Notes: generated by a model not told the origin, from the letters alone. A DNA stretch of 64,000 bases from Aricia agestis (GCF_905147365.1 NC_056409.1:12219001-12283000), one strand, 5' to 3'. Positions 1-12,444 are shown, counted from the stretch's first letter. Translations and numbers: made by a program.

Positions 1-2860
1 AGAACCTGGGTAATTTGCCCCCCGCTGGCCTAGAACCTGGGTACGCCCATGATTTGGAATCTAGTTTACAATATATATTTTTAAATATGTCACTCGATCT
101 CATCCTCATACATTCGATTCGTTTGAAAATAACAAAAATAAAATTTTAAAAATAAAACCTAATCTTCTTCCTAGTCGTATCCTCATGGCTGAGGGACGTG
201 ACCACCATTTGCTATCATGGTGGTTTTCTTGGGATTATAGTCGCGGTAGTTTTCCGTTGCTTTCCGCGCTAGACTTTTTGAGGGTATTTAGTCCTCAAGG
301 CCAGTACTGCCTAGGAGTCAGGTTATCATATCCGCCGCCTGAGACTCGGCGTTGTTACTCGTTTAGCTCCACCCGGGAGACACGTATAGGTTAGTAAAAG
401 GTAAATCCTACGGACGCGAGTAACCACCCTCCCCCCATTATCTAATATTATGTTCGATCATTACCTAATATTATGTTCGATTTATAGCATTTCCGAAAGG
501 TGATTCACGTCCTAATGCAGGAGTCGTAAGCCAGTAATACTATGTACAAGCATTTCACCATATTACAATGTAATATGGAAAGTAATTTCTTTTCCATTCC
601 CCACTAAAACCTCACTGATTGTGTACGCACTGCCTGCATAGTGCATACCTGCCGCCTGCCTCCTGCCGCCGCACTACAAGACGTGAATATTGGAATACAA
701 GTCTGGAGCGATATTTTGTACAATTCCCCAGTGTCATAAGATATTCACAAACACAAAGCGAGCGTATGCATTGTACAGTCCTATACCTGAAACGCTAGGA
801 ATTATATAGGGTATTTCCTAGTAAATAGCTTTTAAAATTACTTATCGACTGAACGAGAAAATCGTATTGTAAGATAGCAAAAGAAGCACTCAACCCTGGC
901 TCGAAACGTAAACAAGATAATATTATTGTATTAGCTACAACACAAAAGTACAATCTGTAAATATTGTTAGAGAAATGAGAAAACAAGAGCAATATTGGAA
1001 TGGAATAGTAAGTACATTATAATATTACATTGTACTTTAGAGTAAGGTTAGTTAGTTAGTCTTGAAAAATGAATCTCATTTTAAAAGAATATTTTTATTG
1101 TAACAAATAAATTCCTTTGAAATACAATGAATGGAATGAAAGGTGAATTGATGAAATATTCGAATAATACAATGAATCAACGGAGGGCGAATTAAATAAA
1201 TGTTTTTAATATTTTACTGCGATACCTTAAAATTTCTTTCAACGGTGAACGGTCCTTCAATTTCACGTCCAATTGTCTCCAGTCATCTTTAATTACGAGT
1301 CTATTCGAAGTACTTATACAGACATCCGACAATTTTTCCTACTCATCGCACGGACTCAAGAATCTCAAGTTCGGTCTGGGAACGAATTCCCTGCACTTTC
1401 GAACAGTGACAGGGCAAGTTTGTTAGCGCAGTGCAGTTGCGAAGTTCCGTTCACTTTAAACGACGTCTTTTTACGTCCAACTTTGATGGGGTGTAATAAT
1501 ACTGGTTATATTAGAGTGCAATAGCTCGCGCTGTTTAACTGACTCCCGGGAAATTGTCTTTTGTTGCACACCTGTGCCTTGGCCCAGATACGACTGTATG
1601 TGGAGCAAATGAAAAACTAAACATCTAAATATAACATAGGAGAAAACTTTCATTAGTGTACCGTACAGTGTTCTCACGGCTAACAATACAAATTGCGGTT
1701 TCAACATTATATGAAATAATAAAAGTGTGTTTCATTATAAGCCTCTTATGGACTTATTTTTTTTTCAGTTCACCGTTATAATCACCGCAGGCAAAGCCAA
1801 AGTTGCTTCAGTGTCGGACAAAAATTCAAAATAGCATATGTGATAATCCAAAGCCCAAAGTCTTAAACTACAACCATACTGAATTTGTTTAATAGTTTAT
1901 ACTTAAACAAGTAACAAACAACACACTAACAAATCGACAACCTATTTTTAATGTAATTTTAGCGAATTAAAATTCCCTTTTAAGGTAATGCGATTTTACC
2001 GCAAACAGCTACATTTCGTACGACACGTACCTGATGAAACAGTGTGATTGTGAAACCGTGTTGGCAGATTCGGGGCACCTCATCAAAGGCGGCCGACGGA
2101 AAACCGCGCCTGTTTATTTAATAGGTAAATCCGCGTTTCACCAAAACCGACCTATAGGACTGGAGCTCTACAAAAACCCGTAATTTAACGCCATTTTCTC
2201 TGTGGATGGCGTAAAATGATGATGAATTAATCTTAAATTAACATTTAATTGAATTTTTCTTAAGACGTAACTTAAGAGGAAACTGGATTTAGCTAATCTG
2301 ATTTAATAAAGATTTTTAAGATGGCCGCTACTTTAGCTAGGAAATACGTACTGTAGTACAACCAATAATATACTAAAGCCCAAGAGCCAGCGACATTGAT
2401 TGTTTTATGGTTTTTTAGGGGCTCGACGCACGTTGATGTATTTATAGACTAATTTAGAGGCCAAAATTGTAATCGTGTAATAAAACAGCTTTACTGTTAA
2501 AAAAAATCTTGAAAAAAAAATGGTTGAAACATCTGTATTCTGTAGACGCAATATGTGCCGTCATAACATCATGAAATCCTGTCTACAGATTGAACGGGTA
2601 CATACATTTCAATGTTATACAGTAATTATCAAGAAATAGTATTGAGGTACACGGGATTGAGGTACAACATACACTGGAATTCCCAAAACAGCAAATGTTA
2701 TCGGTAACTACAGCCTGCAATATACAAATCAATACACACGATATTCTGTTAATACCCCTGTGAGATTTTAATCCCAATAGTTGAAGCCTTATAATAGGAA
2801 GAGAATCTAAACTCTTTAAATTAAATTAAAATGTAAGTACAAACTACTATAAATTATGAC
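1..2860. other. No gene seen; AT-rich with minor repeats
   Basis: No frame has coding character. The first 46 bases carry a 12-bp direct repeat (AGAACCTGGGTA at 1 and 32). At 451-482 an 18-bp string containing TAATATTATGTTCGAT is repeated in tandem. About 160-420 is GC-richer than its surroundings and reads like an old interspersed repeat; the 69-codon frame over it has no recognisable motif. The rest is AT-rich spacer or intron. Confidence 0.5.
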
Positions 2861-3600
2861 CTGCTCCTTTTTGGAAGTCGGTCAAATCGGTTAATAGTCT
2901 ATTGTGATCTAAGAATACTACGTAGTATTCATTAATAATTTTCAGTGTTATGTATACAGAATATATTAGAAATTCGCATTTATTATTCGGTATACGAATA
3001 ATAAATGCGAATTTCTTTTGTTTTTGACCGACTTCCAAAAAGGAGGAGGTTATACGTTCGGCTGTATGTATCTTTTTTAGGGTTCTGTAGCCAAATGGCA
3101 AAAAACGGAACCCTTATAGATTCGTCATATCTGTCTGTCTGTCTGTCCGTCCGTATGTAAGCCAATTTTCTCCGAAACTCTAAGAGCTATACTATTGAAA
3201 CTTAGTAAGGAGATGTAGTCTGTGAGCCGCATTAAGATTTTGATACAACAATGGAAAAATTATTAAAAATTTTAGGAGTCCCCATATTATGTACAACTGA
3301 AAAAAAAATTCATCTAGCCTATGCGTATGAGGTATCTATGGATAGGTCTTTAAAAATCATATTGAGGTTTCGAATCTGAATAGTTTGCGAGAGAGACTCT
3401 TCCAAAGTGGTAAAATGTGTGCCCCGCCCCCTCTAATTTCTAAAGTATGTATGTATGTAAGTATGATAAGTCAAAAAAATAGTTGAGATTTAGACGAATT
3501 CTGAAAAAGGCACTATTAAAGAGTAAGAGTTATGTAATACTTTTTAGTTCATATTATTATTGTTTTGACCTTGGAAGTCGGTTTTAATTTTTGTTAAAAA
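2861..3600. repeat. Composite of GACTTCC-end foldback and GTCT-microsatellite element
   Basis: At 2861-2887 and 3023-3049 lie inverted copies of a CTCCTTTTTGGAAGTCGGTC-type end. Between them, 2968-2989 and 2995-3016 form a perfect 22-bp hairpin with a 5-base loop. From 3077 an AGGGTTCTGT...GGAACCCT element follows, with a (GTCT)n/(GTCC)n run at 3130-3152. About 3440-3600 is the right arm of the same family as the foldback at 19089-19474, ending GTTAAAAA. These are common Lepidoptera-type interspersed repeats by pattern. Confidence 0.6.
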
Positions 3601-3969
3601 TAATAATGTAACTTGATTAGTTTGGCGTCCCCATCCAATAGTAATTATTCGAAGAAATAAAACAATTAGTATAATATTCTTGGGTAACGGACAGTAAAAT
3701 TGAGTTGGGAATGAATTTCTTAACAAAAATTTAAACAGTCTAGAGACAGAGATTACCCATTACGGTAATTGAGCTCCAACACGATCTCCATACTAATTCA
3801 CATTCAAAAGTCAACTAGTTCAAACTTAAGACTCACTTTTTAACCGAGAAGTCCACAAAATTGAAAAGGTACATTTGAGCCATGGATTCTGTGGTATAGA
3901 TTCAACGCCTGTAACGTGTTAAACATTTTATTCGGTTTAAAAAGTACTTCTACATACTAATATTATAAA

Positions 3970-4260
3970 CTAGCTGTTGCCCGCAACTTCGTCCGCGTGA
4001 ATGTGTGTTATTATAATCAAGGTTGAGAAAATTAAATACTCTAAGGGCCTGTTTCACCACATTCTGATAAAGTGCCGTATTCGGCACTATATTAGCCTTT
4101 TCACAACTTTTTTGACAAATTCTCCATACTTCATCTGTCAAGTTAAGTGGTGGATAGTCTATTCGGCACTTATCTTCATCGGCATCTTAGTGGTGAAACC
4201 AGGCCCTTAATCGACAACGTATATATTGAATGGATTTAGATGATGTTTAATATTATAATA
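3970..4260 (-). mobile_element. Helitron 3'-end fragment (Lep1-like), interrupted
   Basis: Read on the minus strand, a GCGGAC-GAA-GT(T)GCGG hairpin is followed by GCAACAGCTAG|T, the standard Helitron 3' terminus, at 3970-4003. The element is then broken by a MITE at 4043-4208 and no 5' TC end is evident. Transposase genes are absent. Confidence 0.6.
4043..4208. mobile_element. MITE with 18-19 bp terminal inverted repeats
   Basis: Ends AAGGGCCTGTTTCACCAC and GTGGTGAAACCAGGCCCTT are inverted copies with one extra base. Sub-terminal copies of AGTGCCG/CGGCACT extend the pairing. The flanks give TAAGGG..CCCTTA, so the target duplication is ambiguous (T or TA-type). No ORF of its own. Confidence 0.7.
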
Positions 4261-4340
4261 TATTATACACATATTTAATGCACATCAAATACACAGGAAC
4301 ATCGAAAGCTCTGCTTTCGACAGCGGGGTTTGAAGCACAG
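4240..4340 (-). repeat. Truncated copy of the tRNA-derived SINE seen at 51810-51943
   Basis: The string ATACACATATTTAATG, the CAGGAACAT block and a degenerate CAGCGGGGTTTGAA (decayed B-box region) follow the same order as in the better copy near 51.8 kb. The tRNA-like head is lost here. Confidence 0.45.
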
Positions 4341-4876
4341 ATATCGTTTTAAAAAATTCTTTCTTATAGTAGATGCCTTGAAGTGGTATAGGGACAGAGG
4401 AGAGGAGACAGGAACATAGGACGGAGATAGAGGATATGCCACAGAAGACGGGATATTTAATGTTCAAGCGTTGTATTATTCTAGTTAACTTGTAGGTCAT
4501 GAATCATGATGCGTCCCCAAAAATCCATTACATATCTGTACATCTAATAAACAATAATTAACTATGAATAACTATCTAGTAAGAGAACCACCCATAAAGT
4601 ACGTCACACGATTTTCATGACTTTTAGACCCCTCCCCCTCCCCCCTTGTCACAGATGATCCCATCTTAGTGTGATTTCAAAACCGACAACGACGTTAAAC
4701 CTCACGTCAATAATTTAATTTTTTTGATATTCAATTTGGTAAATTTAAAATGCGATGTCACAAAACTTAGGACCCCTCCCCCGCTCCTTGTCTTGTGTCT
4801 TCGTCAACCCCCTCCCTTCTCTTAAGGTATGACATACTTTATGGATGGTCCCTAAATGGCAATATTATGAAAAATA

Positions 4877-5494
4877 CTAGCTGTGCCCCGCGGTGTTACC
4901 CGCGGTTTAAGTGATACATAATAAAAGACTATGAAAAGTACCAATAACAGGGTCAAAACGGGACGATACATGGTTCTATAATCGTTTATGGTAGTGACGA
5001 TGATGATGAATATAATTTGCACAGTAGCATTATATGCTTTCCGTTCTTAAGACAACGTTGAAACTCCCAAACTTGTATCTATAAAGATATAGGAGTTCTC
5101 TCAGTACCTATCGAACTATGGTATACCTTGGTGCAAAATCTTACTTGTTGGTAGCATATCATGCTTAGAACAGTGCTCACGAAACCGAAGTCACCACATA
5201 TTTCCATATAAATTTTGAGGAGTTCCCTCGATCACGTATGGATCCCTTCATCAAGTCACCACTTTTATGAATATGGCACTAAATTGGGATGATAAGCTAT
5301 ACACCAAAAGAAAAATTATGAAAATCGGTTTGCAAACGGTGGAGTAATCGTTGAAGATAAAAAAAAGAACATAACACCTCTTCCATTTCAAAAGTCAGTT
5401 AAAATTGTAGGCCAAACATCCATACATCCATACATCCATACATCCACACATCCATACATCCTAACAAACTTTCGCCTTTATAATATTAGTAGGA
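4877..5494 (-). mobile_element. Non-autonomous Helitron, both ends intact
   Basis: On the minus strand it begins A|TCCTACTAATATTATAAAGG and ends with hairpin CCGCGGGTAACACCGCGG, then GGCACAGCTAG|T, as expected for a Helitron (no inverted repeats, A^T insertion). It is 618 bp long with no Rep/helicase coding. The middle resembles the GACTTCC-family elements at 18.1 and 44.3 kb, and an ACATCCAT microsatellite fills 5412-5461. Confidence 0.75.
5412..5461 (+). repeat. (ACATCCAT)n microsatellite
   Basis: Six imperfect units of ACATCCAT, one with a C for T change. It lies within the Helitron at 4877-5494. Confidence 0.9.
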
Positions 5495-5702
5495 TTAGTC
5501 TTTATCCAATTATTCGCCTGGTTAATAAAAAGTATTTAATTTTTTAATCACAATCATAATAACATAAATTGGCATACATTATGCTTGCAGTTTTTTAAAC
5601 AATGCCGAAAATTTTAATCTTTTTTTTATCCTTGTGGATGATTTATATAGTATCTTTTTAGTGAAGTAACAACCTATCAAAATCATCAAAGTAGTTCGTG
5701 GG

Positions 5703-6191
5703 CACTGACCTCCATTTTATGGCGGCTCTCGACATAGGCGAACGCGTTGGCCAACGTCTAAATACCTACGGCCAACGCGCGAACGCCCGTTCTACACATT
5801 GGGCCAACGCGTCTGCAGACGCGTTGGCCAACGCGTTCGCCTATGTCGAGAGCCGCCATTACAAGTACGCTGGACTAACGATACCCAGCTGTTTATTGTG
5901 CCTATTGAAGAGGAATTAGCGCCCCCAATGCGGGGGAAGAGATTTAAATCTGACGTAACTTGCAAATGGCCGCTTAATCGCTATTGGTTGTAGAAACTAG
6001 TATTAGTTCCAAGTACTCCCACTACTGCTATCAGCGCCAATATGGCGATTTTTCAAACGTCATTTTTACGTCAGATTTAGTTCTCTTCCCCCGCATTGGA
6101 GGCGCTGATTCCGCTTTAAATAGGCACAAAAAATAGCTATCATTTCAAAGGGTATCATAGGTCCAGCGTACTTGTATAATGGGGGTCAGTG
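5703..6191. mobile_element. hAT-type MITE with perfect 8-bp target duplication
   Basis: The element starts CACTGACCTCCATT and ends in the inverted form AATGGGGGTCAGTG. It is flanked by identical 8-bp copies TTCGTGGG at 5695-5702 and 6192-6199, the hAT signature. Long, diverged inverted arms (for example TACAAGTACGCTGGAC, TGCGGGGGAAGAGA and AAATCTGACGTAA matched by their complements at 6060-6180) make it a foldback. Its left arm is split by another MITE at 5720-5858. Frames over the arms are chance ORFs. Confidence 0.85.
5720..5858. mobile_element. PIF/Harbinger-type MITE nested in the hAT MITE
   Basis: This 139-bp palindromic element has perfect 37-bp terminal inverted repeats (TGGCGGCTCTCGACATAGGC...) and a TTA duplication at 5717-5719 and 5859-5861, typical of PIF/Harbinger. 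The inner part is also self-complementary around AACGCGTCTGCAGACGCGTT. Without it, the left arm of the outer element becomes colinear with its right arm. Confidence 0.85.
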
Positions 6192-6290
6192 TTCGTGGGA
6201 CATGACTTTAAATACGACATTCTCGCAATATAGTCGGCCTAGTCCAGAGGAATGAAAGCAGCTGTCAATACTTCTTGGACCATCCATGTA

Positions 6291-6465
6291 CGGCTGTCGG
6301 TTACCTCACAATGTTTTCCTTCACTTTACGAGCGTCCGTTTTATGTACTTGAGATCTGAAATTGTCACATTGGTACACGCCTCCAACTGGGATGGAACCT
6401 GCACCCTCTATGAATGCGACCGAAAGGCCACAAGCTACCCACCAGGCCACAAGCGCAAAAAAAAT
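6291..6465 (-). mobile_element. tRNA-derived SINE
   Basis: On the minus strand, an A-box-like TGGCCTGGTGG and a B-box-like GGTTCCATCCC are about 30 bp apart near the A-rich end, and the other end carries the conserved block GGAAAACATTGTGAGGTAAC. The 109-codon minus ORF and two plus ORFs here are only frames across the SINE. Confidence 0.65.
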
Positions 6466-7344
6466 AAAAAACCTTGAAAAATTGCCACTGCTTCTAAAAC
6501 TATTTAATATCGATGGGATCAGTCTAATTATATTAAAAGTTTGTACAACTCTCTCGGGTTTCTCTCGACCTGTGAATTGAGGCTTGTTCGTTTTTTTATT
6601 GTCGTGTTTTTCCTTGTCCCGATTTTTCATTCGAAAACGAGGTGTATGAATTAATTCGTTTATACAGTTTATCTACGAAAAAATACTTAGTTTTATGTTG
6701 TTTTTATGTAACGTAGTATTTTATTTCACTTCACAATACACACTTATCGCAAAAACTTTTGAATAATTATAAATAGAATACCTATCGTAACAGCTAATTA
6801 TTGTACAAATTCATAAATATGTGTATATTTAGTTAATATTATTTCTAGTGATAAATTTGTGTTAAAATTATAAAGAAGTTGTAATAATTACTATAAATAT
6901 TACTAAAATATAAAACAAAGGGAAAATAAAAAAAATTAAAAAAACTACTCGTTTGAAAAAAAGACTACCATAGCTGAAGACGTCAATATTCATCGTAGGA
7001 ACATGACTAGCTAGTCATAGCTATGAAAATCACTTTATTCAATATTATAATTTTATGATTAGTGATCATAATATTATTATAATAATACAGATAGATAGTC
7101 AGATGCATAATATATTAACCTAAAGTATTATTTCTGATCATGATAATAATTATTATAAATAAGCAAGATTTTGACCTGTCTTATGTGACTCACAATTTAC
7201 AGTACCAAACCCATCTTTCTCATTCACGTCCACCTCCTCTTGTGTTTACATCACCAAAAGGTTGGCTGGAAGAAAATTCCTAAAGGCATTAAGTCCGCCT
7301 CTGTACCACGTTGTGTCCAAAAAATATAATAAACAAGTTATAAA
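6466..7344. other. No gene seen; very AT-rich
   Basis: No coding frame, no inverted-repeat element with clear ends. Only poly-A/T runs and short ATAATATTATTATAAT-like strings. Confidence 0.5.
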
Positions 7345-7590
7345 AAAGCTTTTAAAAATACGTGTGGCACTCGGGAACTACCGCAGTTGCATAAATTTTT
7401 TTATCAACTTATGCAATTATATAATTCGCGTACGTCTAGTCGCAAGCACACATACACGTTAAACGATTCACAGTAACGGTGGAAGTTGGAGGGGGGGGGG
7501 GGTTTAGGTTTATTTTCGTTACGTAATTTCTTGATTCAATCGCCGCGCAAAATCTGCGATAAAAGCTATTCAACAGCTAAAAAATGAAAA
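7345..7590. repeat. Interspersed repeat R, copy 1
   Basis: It shares AAATACGTGTGGCACTCGGG, ATAATTCGC(A/G)TACGTCTAGT and a CGTTACG(T/G)AATTTCTTGATT block with 16963-17247, in the same order. A 13-14 base poly-G run at about 7490-7502 lies inside. Family unknown to me; no coding content. Confidence 0.65.
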
Positions 7591-8198
7591 TAAAACAAAT
7601 TATTATTAACAGGGTGATAAGTATTCCATCTAGTTTGGATCATTACCAATCACATAATTTCACCATCGAGACCACTGCACATGGTCGTTTATTACCAAAA
7701 ACCTCAAATTACCTTTTCTGTGGTGAATCAGGTCACCTGCATCGCTAATTTATTCATCTAGTTAATTAATAACGAGTATTTTACCACATCTAGATTAATG
7801 ATAATATTTGTGTTAATAATATTAATTTTATGTTGTATTTACTATTTGTTACATAATATAATGATCTCTAAAGAAATATCTTAATTATCTTTTCTCCGTA
7901 GCATTTCACAGTTCGTGGTCCCATATTTTCATTCGATTAATCATACATAATTTTATATTTAAATTGACATTTTTAATGGCTTTTAAGTTTTAATTTATTA
8001 CACTCAGTTACATTTGATGATAACTAAACTTTAATTTAATGAAAAGTTTGTCAAAAATGTATGGAGTTTGTGTCATAATAAATATCTGAATGTGGCCTTC
8101 ACTGATGTATGAGGCTGGATTTATATACGTCTGCGGTCTGCCCGAACGCGCGGTTTGGCGACTACACCGCGTATTCACAAGAAATTGTATGTAAATTA
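7591..8198. other. No gene seen
   Basis: AT-rich spacer. A short GC-rich patch at 8120-8165 (CGCGCGGTTTGG...CCGCG) has no recognisable identity. Confidence 0.45.
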
Positions 8199-8406
8199 AG
8201 GGTGAAGCCAAACGAGCGTAATTTGTGAGTTGTGAGTCGCAGAATTTCTGCCGCGTAAATATATATTTCATACAAATCATGACTCACAGAATTACGCTCG
8301 TGTGAATCAAACAGGACTTTTGTATGGAACTGAACATAGCAGAATTCTGCCGAATCGAAATTCTACGACTCACAACTCACAAATTACGCTCGTTTGGCTT
8401 CGCCCT
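8199..8406. mobile_element. MITE with long terminal inverted repeats
   Basis: The left end AGGGTGAAGCCAAACGAGCG and about 30 further bases are matched in inverted orientation at the right end (CGCTCGTTTGGCTTCGCCCT), one mismatch near the tip. The arms are about 48 bp and the element 208 bp. TTA/TA flanks leave the superfamily open (TA- or TTA-type). Confidence 0.8.
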
Positions 8407-8681
8407 TATGGTATTGTTTAAAAAACTAAAAAACACGCTTTTAGCACGCACTAAGTTGGATTTAAGTCACGTGATTTTTTTTTTCGTATTCCTGACAGCA
8501 AACCCTTTTATTTAATGCATTTCAAATAGCCTGTCCCCCATCTTGGGGAGGCCGCCATTTTGGATTTGTAATGATGTTTCTTAGCTAGTCATCAGAACTC
8601 AGAGCGTGTGCAAAATTTTATCCTAATCGAAGACCGGGAAGTGGCTCAAATTAAAATAAAGATTTTATTACCGCGCCGCTA

Positions 8682-9471
8682 TCATCATAATATTAATACG
8701 CGAACGAAAAACTTTGTAACCCTTTTTACGAAAAATGGGAAAACGTAGGTGCATGAAATTTTGCACAGTTATAGTTTATATGGTGAAGGAGTGCATCGAA
8801 CTAATATTATTTTGAAATTATGCTTTTATCATACATTTTTTAACAAATAAAACATTAATCGCTCCCACACTGGTTTCGGTGGCCGGTTTCATTGAAACCA
8901 GGCCAGCTACGCAGGAGTAATTTTATAGTGCCCAAGTGTGTACGCAATGCACAAGAGCACTCTCTATTCCTTTACTCTCATAACCTAGTGACACGACTGG
9001 CGAGAGATCAGGCGCAGGACCGACTTTTTACATGCCCTTCCGACGCATGGATCATATTACTTGTCAGACAATCAGGTGATCAGCCTGCATTATCCTAACC
9101 AAACTTGGAAATAACATGTTTCCAACGCGGGAATCGAACCCACGACCTCCGAGTCAAGAGCCACTGGACCACGGAGGCGTTACACAAACTACAACACACA
9201 CACATGAGAAATGACAGATTTTTGAGTGACAAGCCTATACATACGAATTATACTCTTTTATTTATGGTTGAAGTCTGTTGATAACAAGGTGACAAATTGA
9301 AAATGGATTATAGTTTTTTTTATTGGGTCTAAGATATTATTAGACAATGCTTACACGGTCAGTCTGAGATCAGCTGAGTCCCAGAGACAAGTCAACAAGT
9401 CAAAGTCAATATTTTTTCAAAATATAGGTAGTAGTCCTAAGGTCGAATTTCGACCATTGGGCGATCTCTAG
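8682..9471 (+). mobile_element. Helitron family B, interrupted by a SINE
   Basis: 5' TC..ATAATATTAATACGCGAACG and 3' hairpin GGTCGAATTTCGACC followed by ATTGGGCGATCTCTAG|T match the complete 301-bp copy at 30056-30356. The head (8682-8850) and the tail (9240-9471) are separated by a SINE. The tail carries extra sequence also found at 49420-49660, so a longer source copy existed. Confidence 0.75.
8860..9182 (-). mobile_element. tRNA-derived SINE, near full length
   Basis: On the minus strand, 9120-9182 reads CCTCCGTGGTCCAGTGGC...GGTTCGATTCCCGCG, with A and B boxes of RNA polymerase III. A body of about 240 bp runs to GGTTTCATTGAAACC near 8890. The tRNA-like block lacks a complete cloverleaf, so it is a SINE head and not a tRNA gene. 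Confidence 0.75.
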
Positions 9472-9993
9472 TTTAAATAGTTACATACTATAGTTTGTGA
9501 CCTCGCGGTGTAGCGGCCAAGCCGCTAATTTGTGCGCATATCAATCCAGCCAGCTCGTACGTATTTTCATCGCAAAGAACAAGTAATTTTATAACTATGA
9601 TAAAGTATAGTTTCCGAGCAAGTGGGCTCGTACAGTCATCGTGGACGGAGCACATCCAGTCCCGTGATAAATGAACGAGCTCAAGCAGATCTCGCTTGAG
9701 GCGACACCTTATCACTGTCATGATATATTGTTAAACGTAAAGCCGCGTGCACAACGTAGCATTAGTACTAATAAAGCTTGCATTCGGAGATGGATGGTGA
9801 GCTTGTTTTTACTGTTTCACCTAAATAAAGTTTCTGTCTTAGATTAGGAGTTTCAGACCGACTTTCTTAAAAATAATGTTTTTACCAGTCAAGTGAATGA
9901 AGTTATATTGACGATTATGAATTTTTTGCAAGTGTAGAAAATAGTAAATATCATTACAACAGAATACAGTACTATTATGAAAAACTTGAGAGG
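9472..9993. other. No certain gene; one coding-like minus frame
   Basis: 9488-9721 holds a 77-codon minus-strand frame with fairly balanced residues (VIRCRLKRDLLELVHLSRD...) and GC content above its flanks. I see no convincing splice sites, and the plus strand also looks repeat-like (TAGCGGCCAAGCCGC). Either an unrecognised repeat or a decayed exon. Confidence 0.3.
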
Positions 9994-10183
9994 TGTCAAG
10001 GACACCCGCATGGAACGAAGTTAAAAGAGAGAGAGAGAAACACGCGGTAGCGCGTGTTTCACTCTCTCTCTCTCTTACAACTATAGCATTTTTGCTCTAG
10101 TTGTAATATTATAACGACACTTTTGTGTTATGTCGTTACAACTTTTTCCGTCTAGCCCCTTTCGCAACGTGCGATAAGGAACT
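9994..10183. repeat. Interspersed repeat P, copy 1, with GA hairpin
   Basis: The block GTCGTTACAACTTTTTC(C)GTCTAGCCC...GCAACG(T)GCGATAAGGAA is shared with about 40045-40100, and GGAACGAAGTT occurs at both. At 10026-10076 the run (GA)n-AACACGC...GCGTGTTT-(CT)n forms a strong hairpin. Probably a small DNA transposon; ends not certain. Confidence 0.55.
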
Positions 10184-11700
10184 TCGATATATTAATATTA
10201 ACAACAATATTTGAAAACTCATCATAATATAATATTTTTGAAGAAAATTATAACGTACATTTAAAATTAATTGTTATCGTTATACGCAGTACAAAATAGA
10301 ATGTGTGGATCCACCTTTAATCTTATTCAGAATCTTCCGAGTCACAGGTGTTTACACATTTGTCAAAGTTAGGACATTAGCAGTAACGACGTAACTGTGA
10401 ATCAAATTGATTTACTGCCCGCTCCGGCCGTAAACACACTTTAGTGGGATGTCGATAAGCTCCGCCGAACTGCAATTATAGTTTATTAGTACTTACTAGC
10501 CCACCGACTCGCATACTCATCTCTCTGTTGATTTCGGAAATAGTCCGGAAATTAAGAGCGCTAGACTTGTTTGGGGCTGTCGAATTTGACTGAGTATTCA
10601 GTCCTATTCAACTTGAAAGATGACGCGTACAATAAAACTTTGGCAATAACAGCTGTCGCCCGCTATATTTTCAGATACTTATAAAACACTCTACTTTCAA
10701 GAAGAAAACGTATTTCCGACTCATCTATTACTAATAACATAGTCGACTTTAGATATAAATACTATAAATAACACTAACCTTTAATCACCTTTCACTTTTA
10801 GAAGGACAATCCTTAAAACAAAAATATTTTATTTATAAATAGACGCAGATGTTATAAATAATATAATATTCTACACGTAGGAACAGTAAATATGAGGTAA
10901 TATGTGATACATCATGGCGGAGCAGATAGTGCGAAAATGTAAAACATATTTTGAATTTCATGCGCGCGGAAACTACGCCAGCCGTGCATGTTATGTGCAC
11001 ATACGATATGCAAAGCCTGTATACACCAAAAGACAAATATATTTTTTTCATTTCTATGTAAAATATAACAGAATATTTTATTCGACAAAGATTTAATCAA
11101 ATACGATGTAAGTTTTTGATCGAAATGGAAAGCACGGTTGTAGTATTTTAACACATTTCAACCACGCAGAAAAATTGCTATTTCTACAATAGAAACAACT
11201 GTAAAATGATGCGTATTAGAAGCACAAATTTAAATAATAAATTTTAAATAAAGGTGCCTACAGACTTTTATATTTCTCATAACTATAAAAATACGACCCA
11301 TAGTCATTTTGATTGCGTCTTGATGGATTTTTCTCGCGATGTTATGATAAGGAGTACGAATAGCTGCCATTCCGACCCCGCTCCAGGGCTTTTACGTGCT
11401 GAAATAGAACTCATTCATGAGCCATATAATATCCTCCGTGATTCTACTGAATGAAATATCAGCATTTATAATATAATTGTAATAGGCTTGTATATAGATG
11501 TTATATCAACATCAATTTTGTGGTTTCCAGTAAAAAATGTTTAAAGACGCTTTAAAAATTACGTTCAAACTATTCATCGTATCGTTTTATCACTTTTAAA
11601 ATAATTTTAATTGATCACTCCACGTAATAATCTGAATAAGTTCAATAAAATATGATCATTGATAACTATTATTAATATTGTAACAGATTTTTATAAAATA
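10184..11700. other. No gene seen
   Basis: AT-rich sequence. Overlapping frames on both strands at 10833-11154 shadow each other and show no motif or splice context. Nothing else structured. Confidence 0.45.
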
Positions 11701-12101
11701 CTAGCTGTTGCCCGCGACTTTGTCCGCGGCAATAATATTATAGTAGTATGTCTGTAGGCTGATATATCTCAAGCATCGCGCTAGCTAGAAAGTTGAAATT
11801 ACAAAATATTATGTATGAACAAATATAAAAATTTAAAATATATCCTCCTCCTTTATTGAAAGTCGGTTAAAAGGTAGCCTAAGTTACTCCTTATTATATA
11901 CGCTATCTGCCAAAAAAAGTCCCGTTAAAATTGCCCCAGCCGTTTCAGAAATTAGCCGGAACCAACAGACAGACATACAAAATTTGTAAAAAGTGCTATT
12001 TTGGTATATGTACCGTATGTACATTCATATGCATGTAGTAAAAAACGGTTCTTTCAATATTACAAACAGACACTCCAATTTTATTTATATGTATGTGTAG
12101 A
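11701..12101 (-). mobile_element. Non-autonomous Helitron
   Basis: The minus-strand 5' end is A|TCTACACATACATATAAATA; the 3' end has hairpin CCGCGGACAAAGTCGCGGG then CAACAGCTAG|T. 401 bp. The body contains the phrase CCGTTTCAGAAATTAGCCGG and CAGACAGACATAC common to Lep1-like elements. Confidence 0.75.
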
Positions 12102-12444
12102 TGCTACAAATAATAAATTTTAATACCCCATAACATCCACTTGAAAAGTTTTTTGTTAAATGATCCAATAAGCTCATATTCGCTTTATTTCTTTTGGTAA
12201 ATATACTATGTTCGTCTCGTTCCATATTTGATTAGACCTTCAAGGCAATTGAGTGCTGGACTTTGTCCCCCTCACGCCTCAAAGACTCCGAATATTTGAC
12301 AAAGATACAAATAATAATCCTTAATGGGTATATGGAAGATTCTTTTGATATTTAGTTTTTCGTGGTATCACAAAAGGGTGATTTATACGAGATAAATAGA
12401 ATCGAAATATAAAACTTCTTTTCTCTCATTTTTTTACTCTTCGG

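Noticed and set aside
5698..5993. Alanine/arginine-rich plus ORFs
   Set aside because: They are frames across the arms of two nested MITEs.
6301..6630. 109-codon minus-strand ORF as a gene
   Set aside because: It crosses a SINE; composition is low-complexity lysine-rich at the start and there is no motif.
9120..9182. tRNA gene on the minus strand
   Set aside because: A and B boxes are present but no closed acceptor stem; the block continues into a conserved SINE body.
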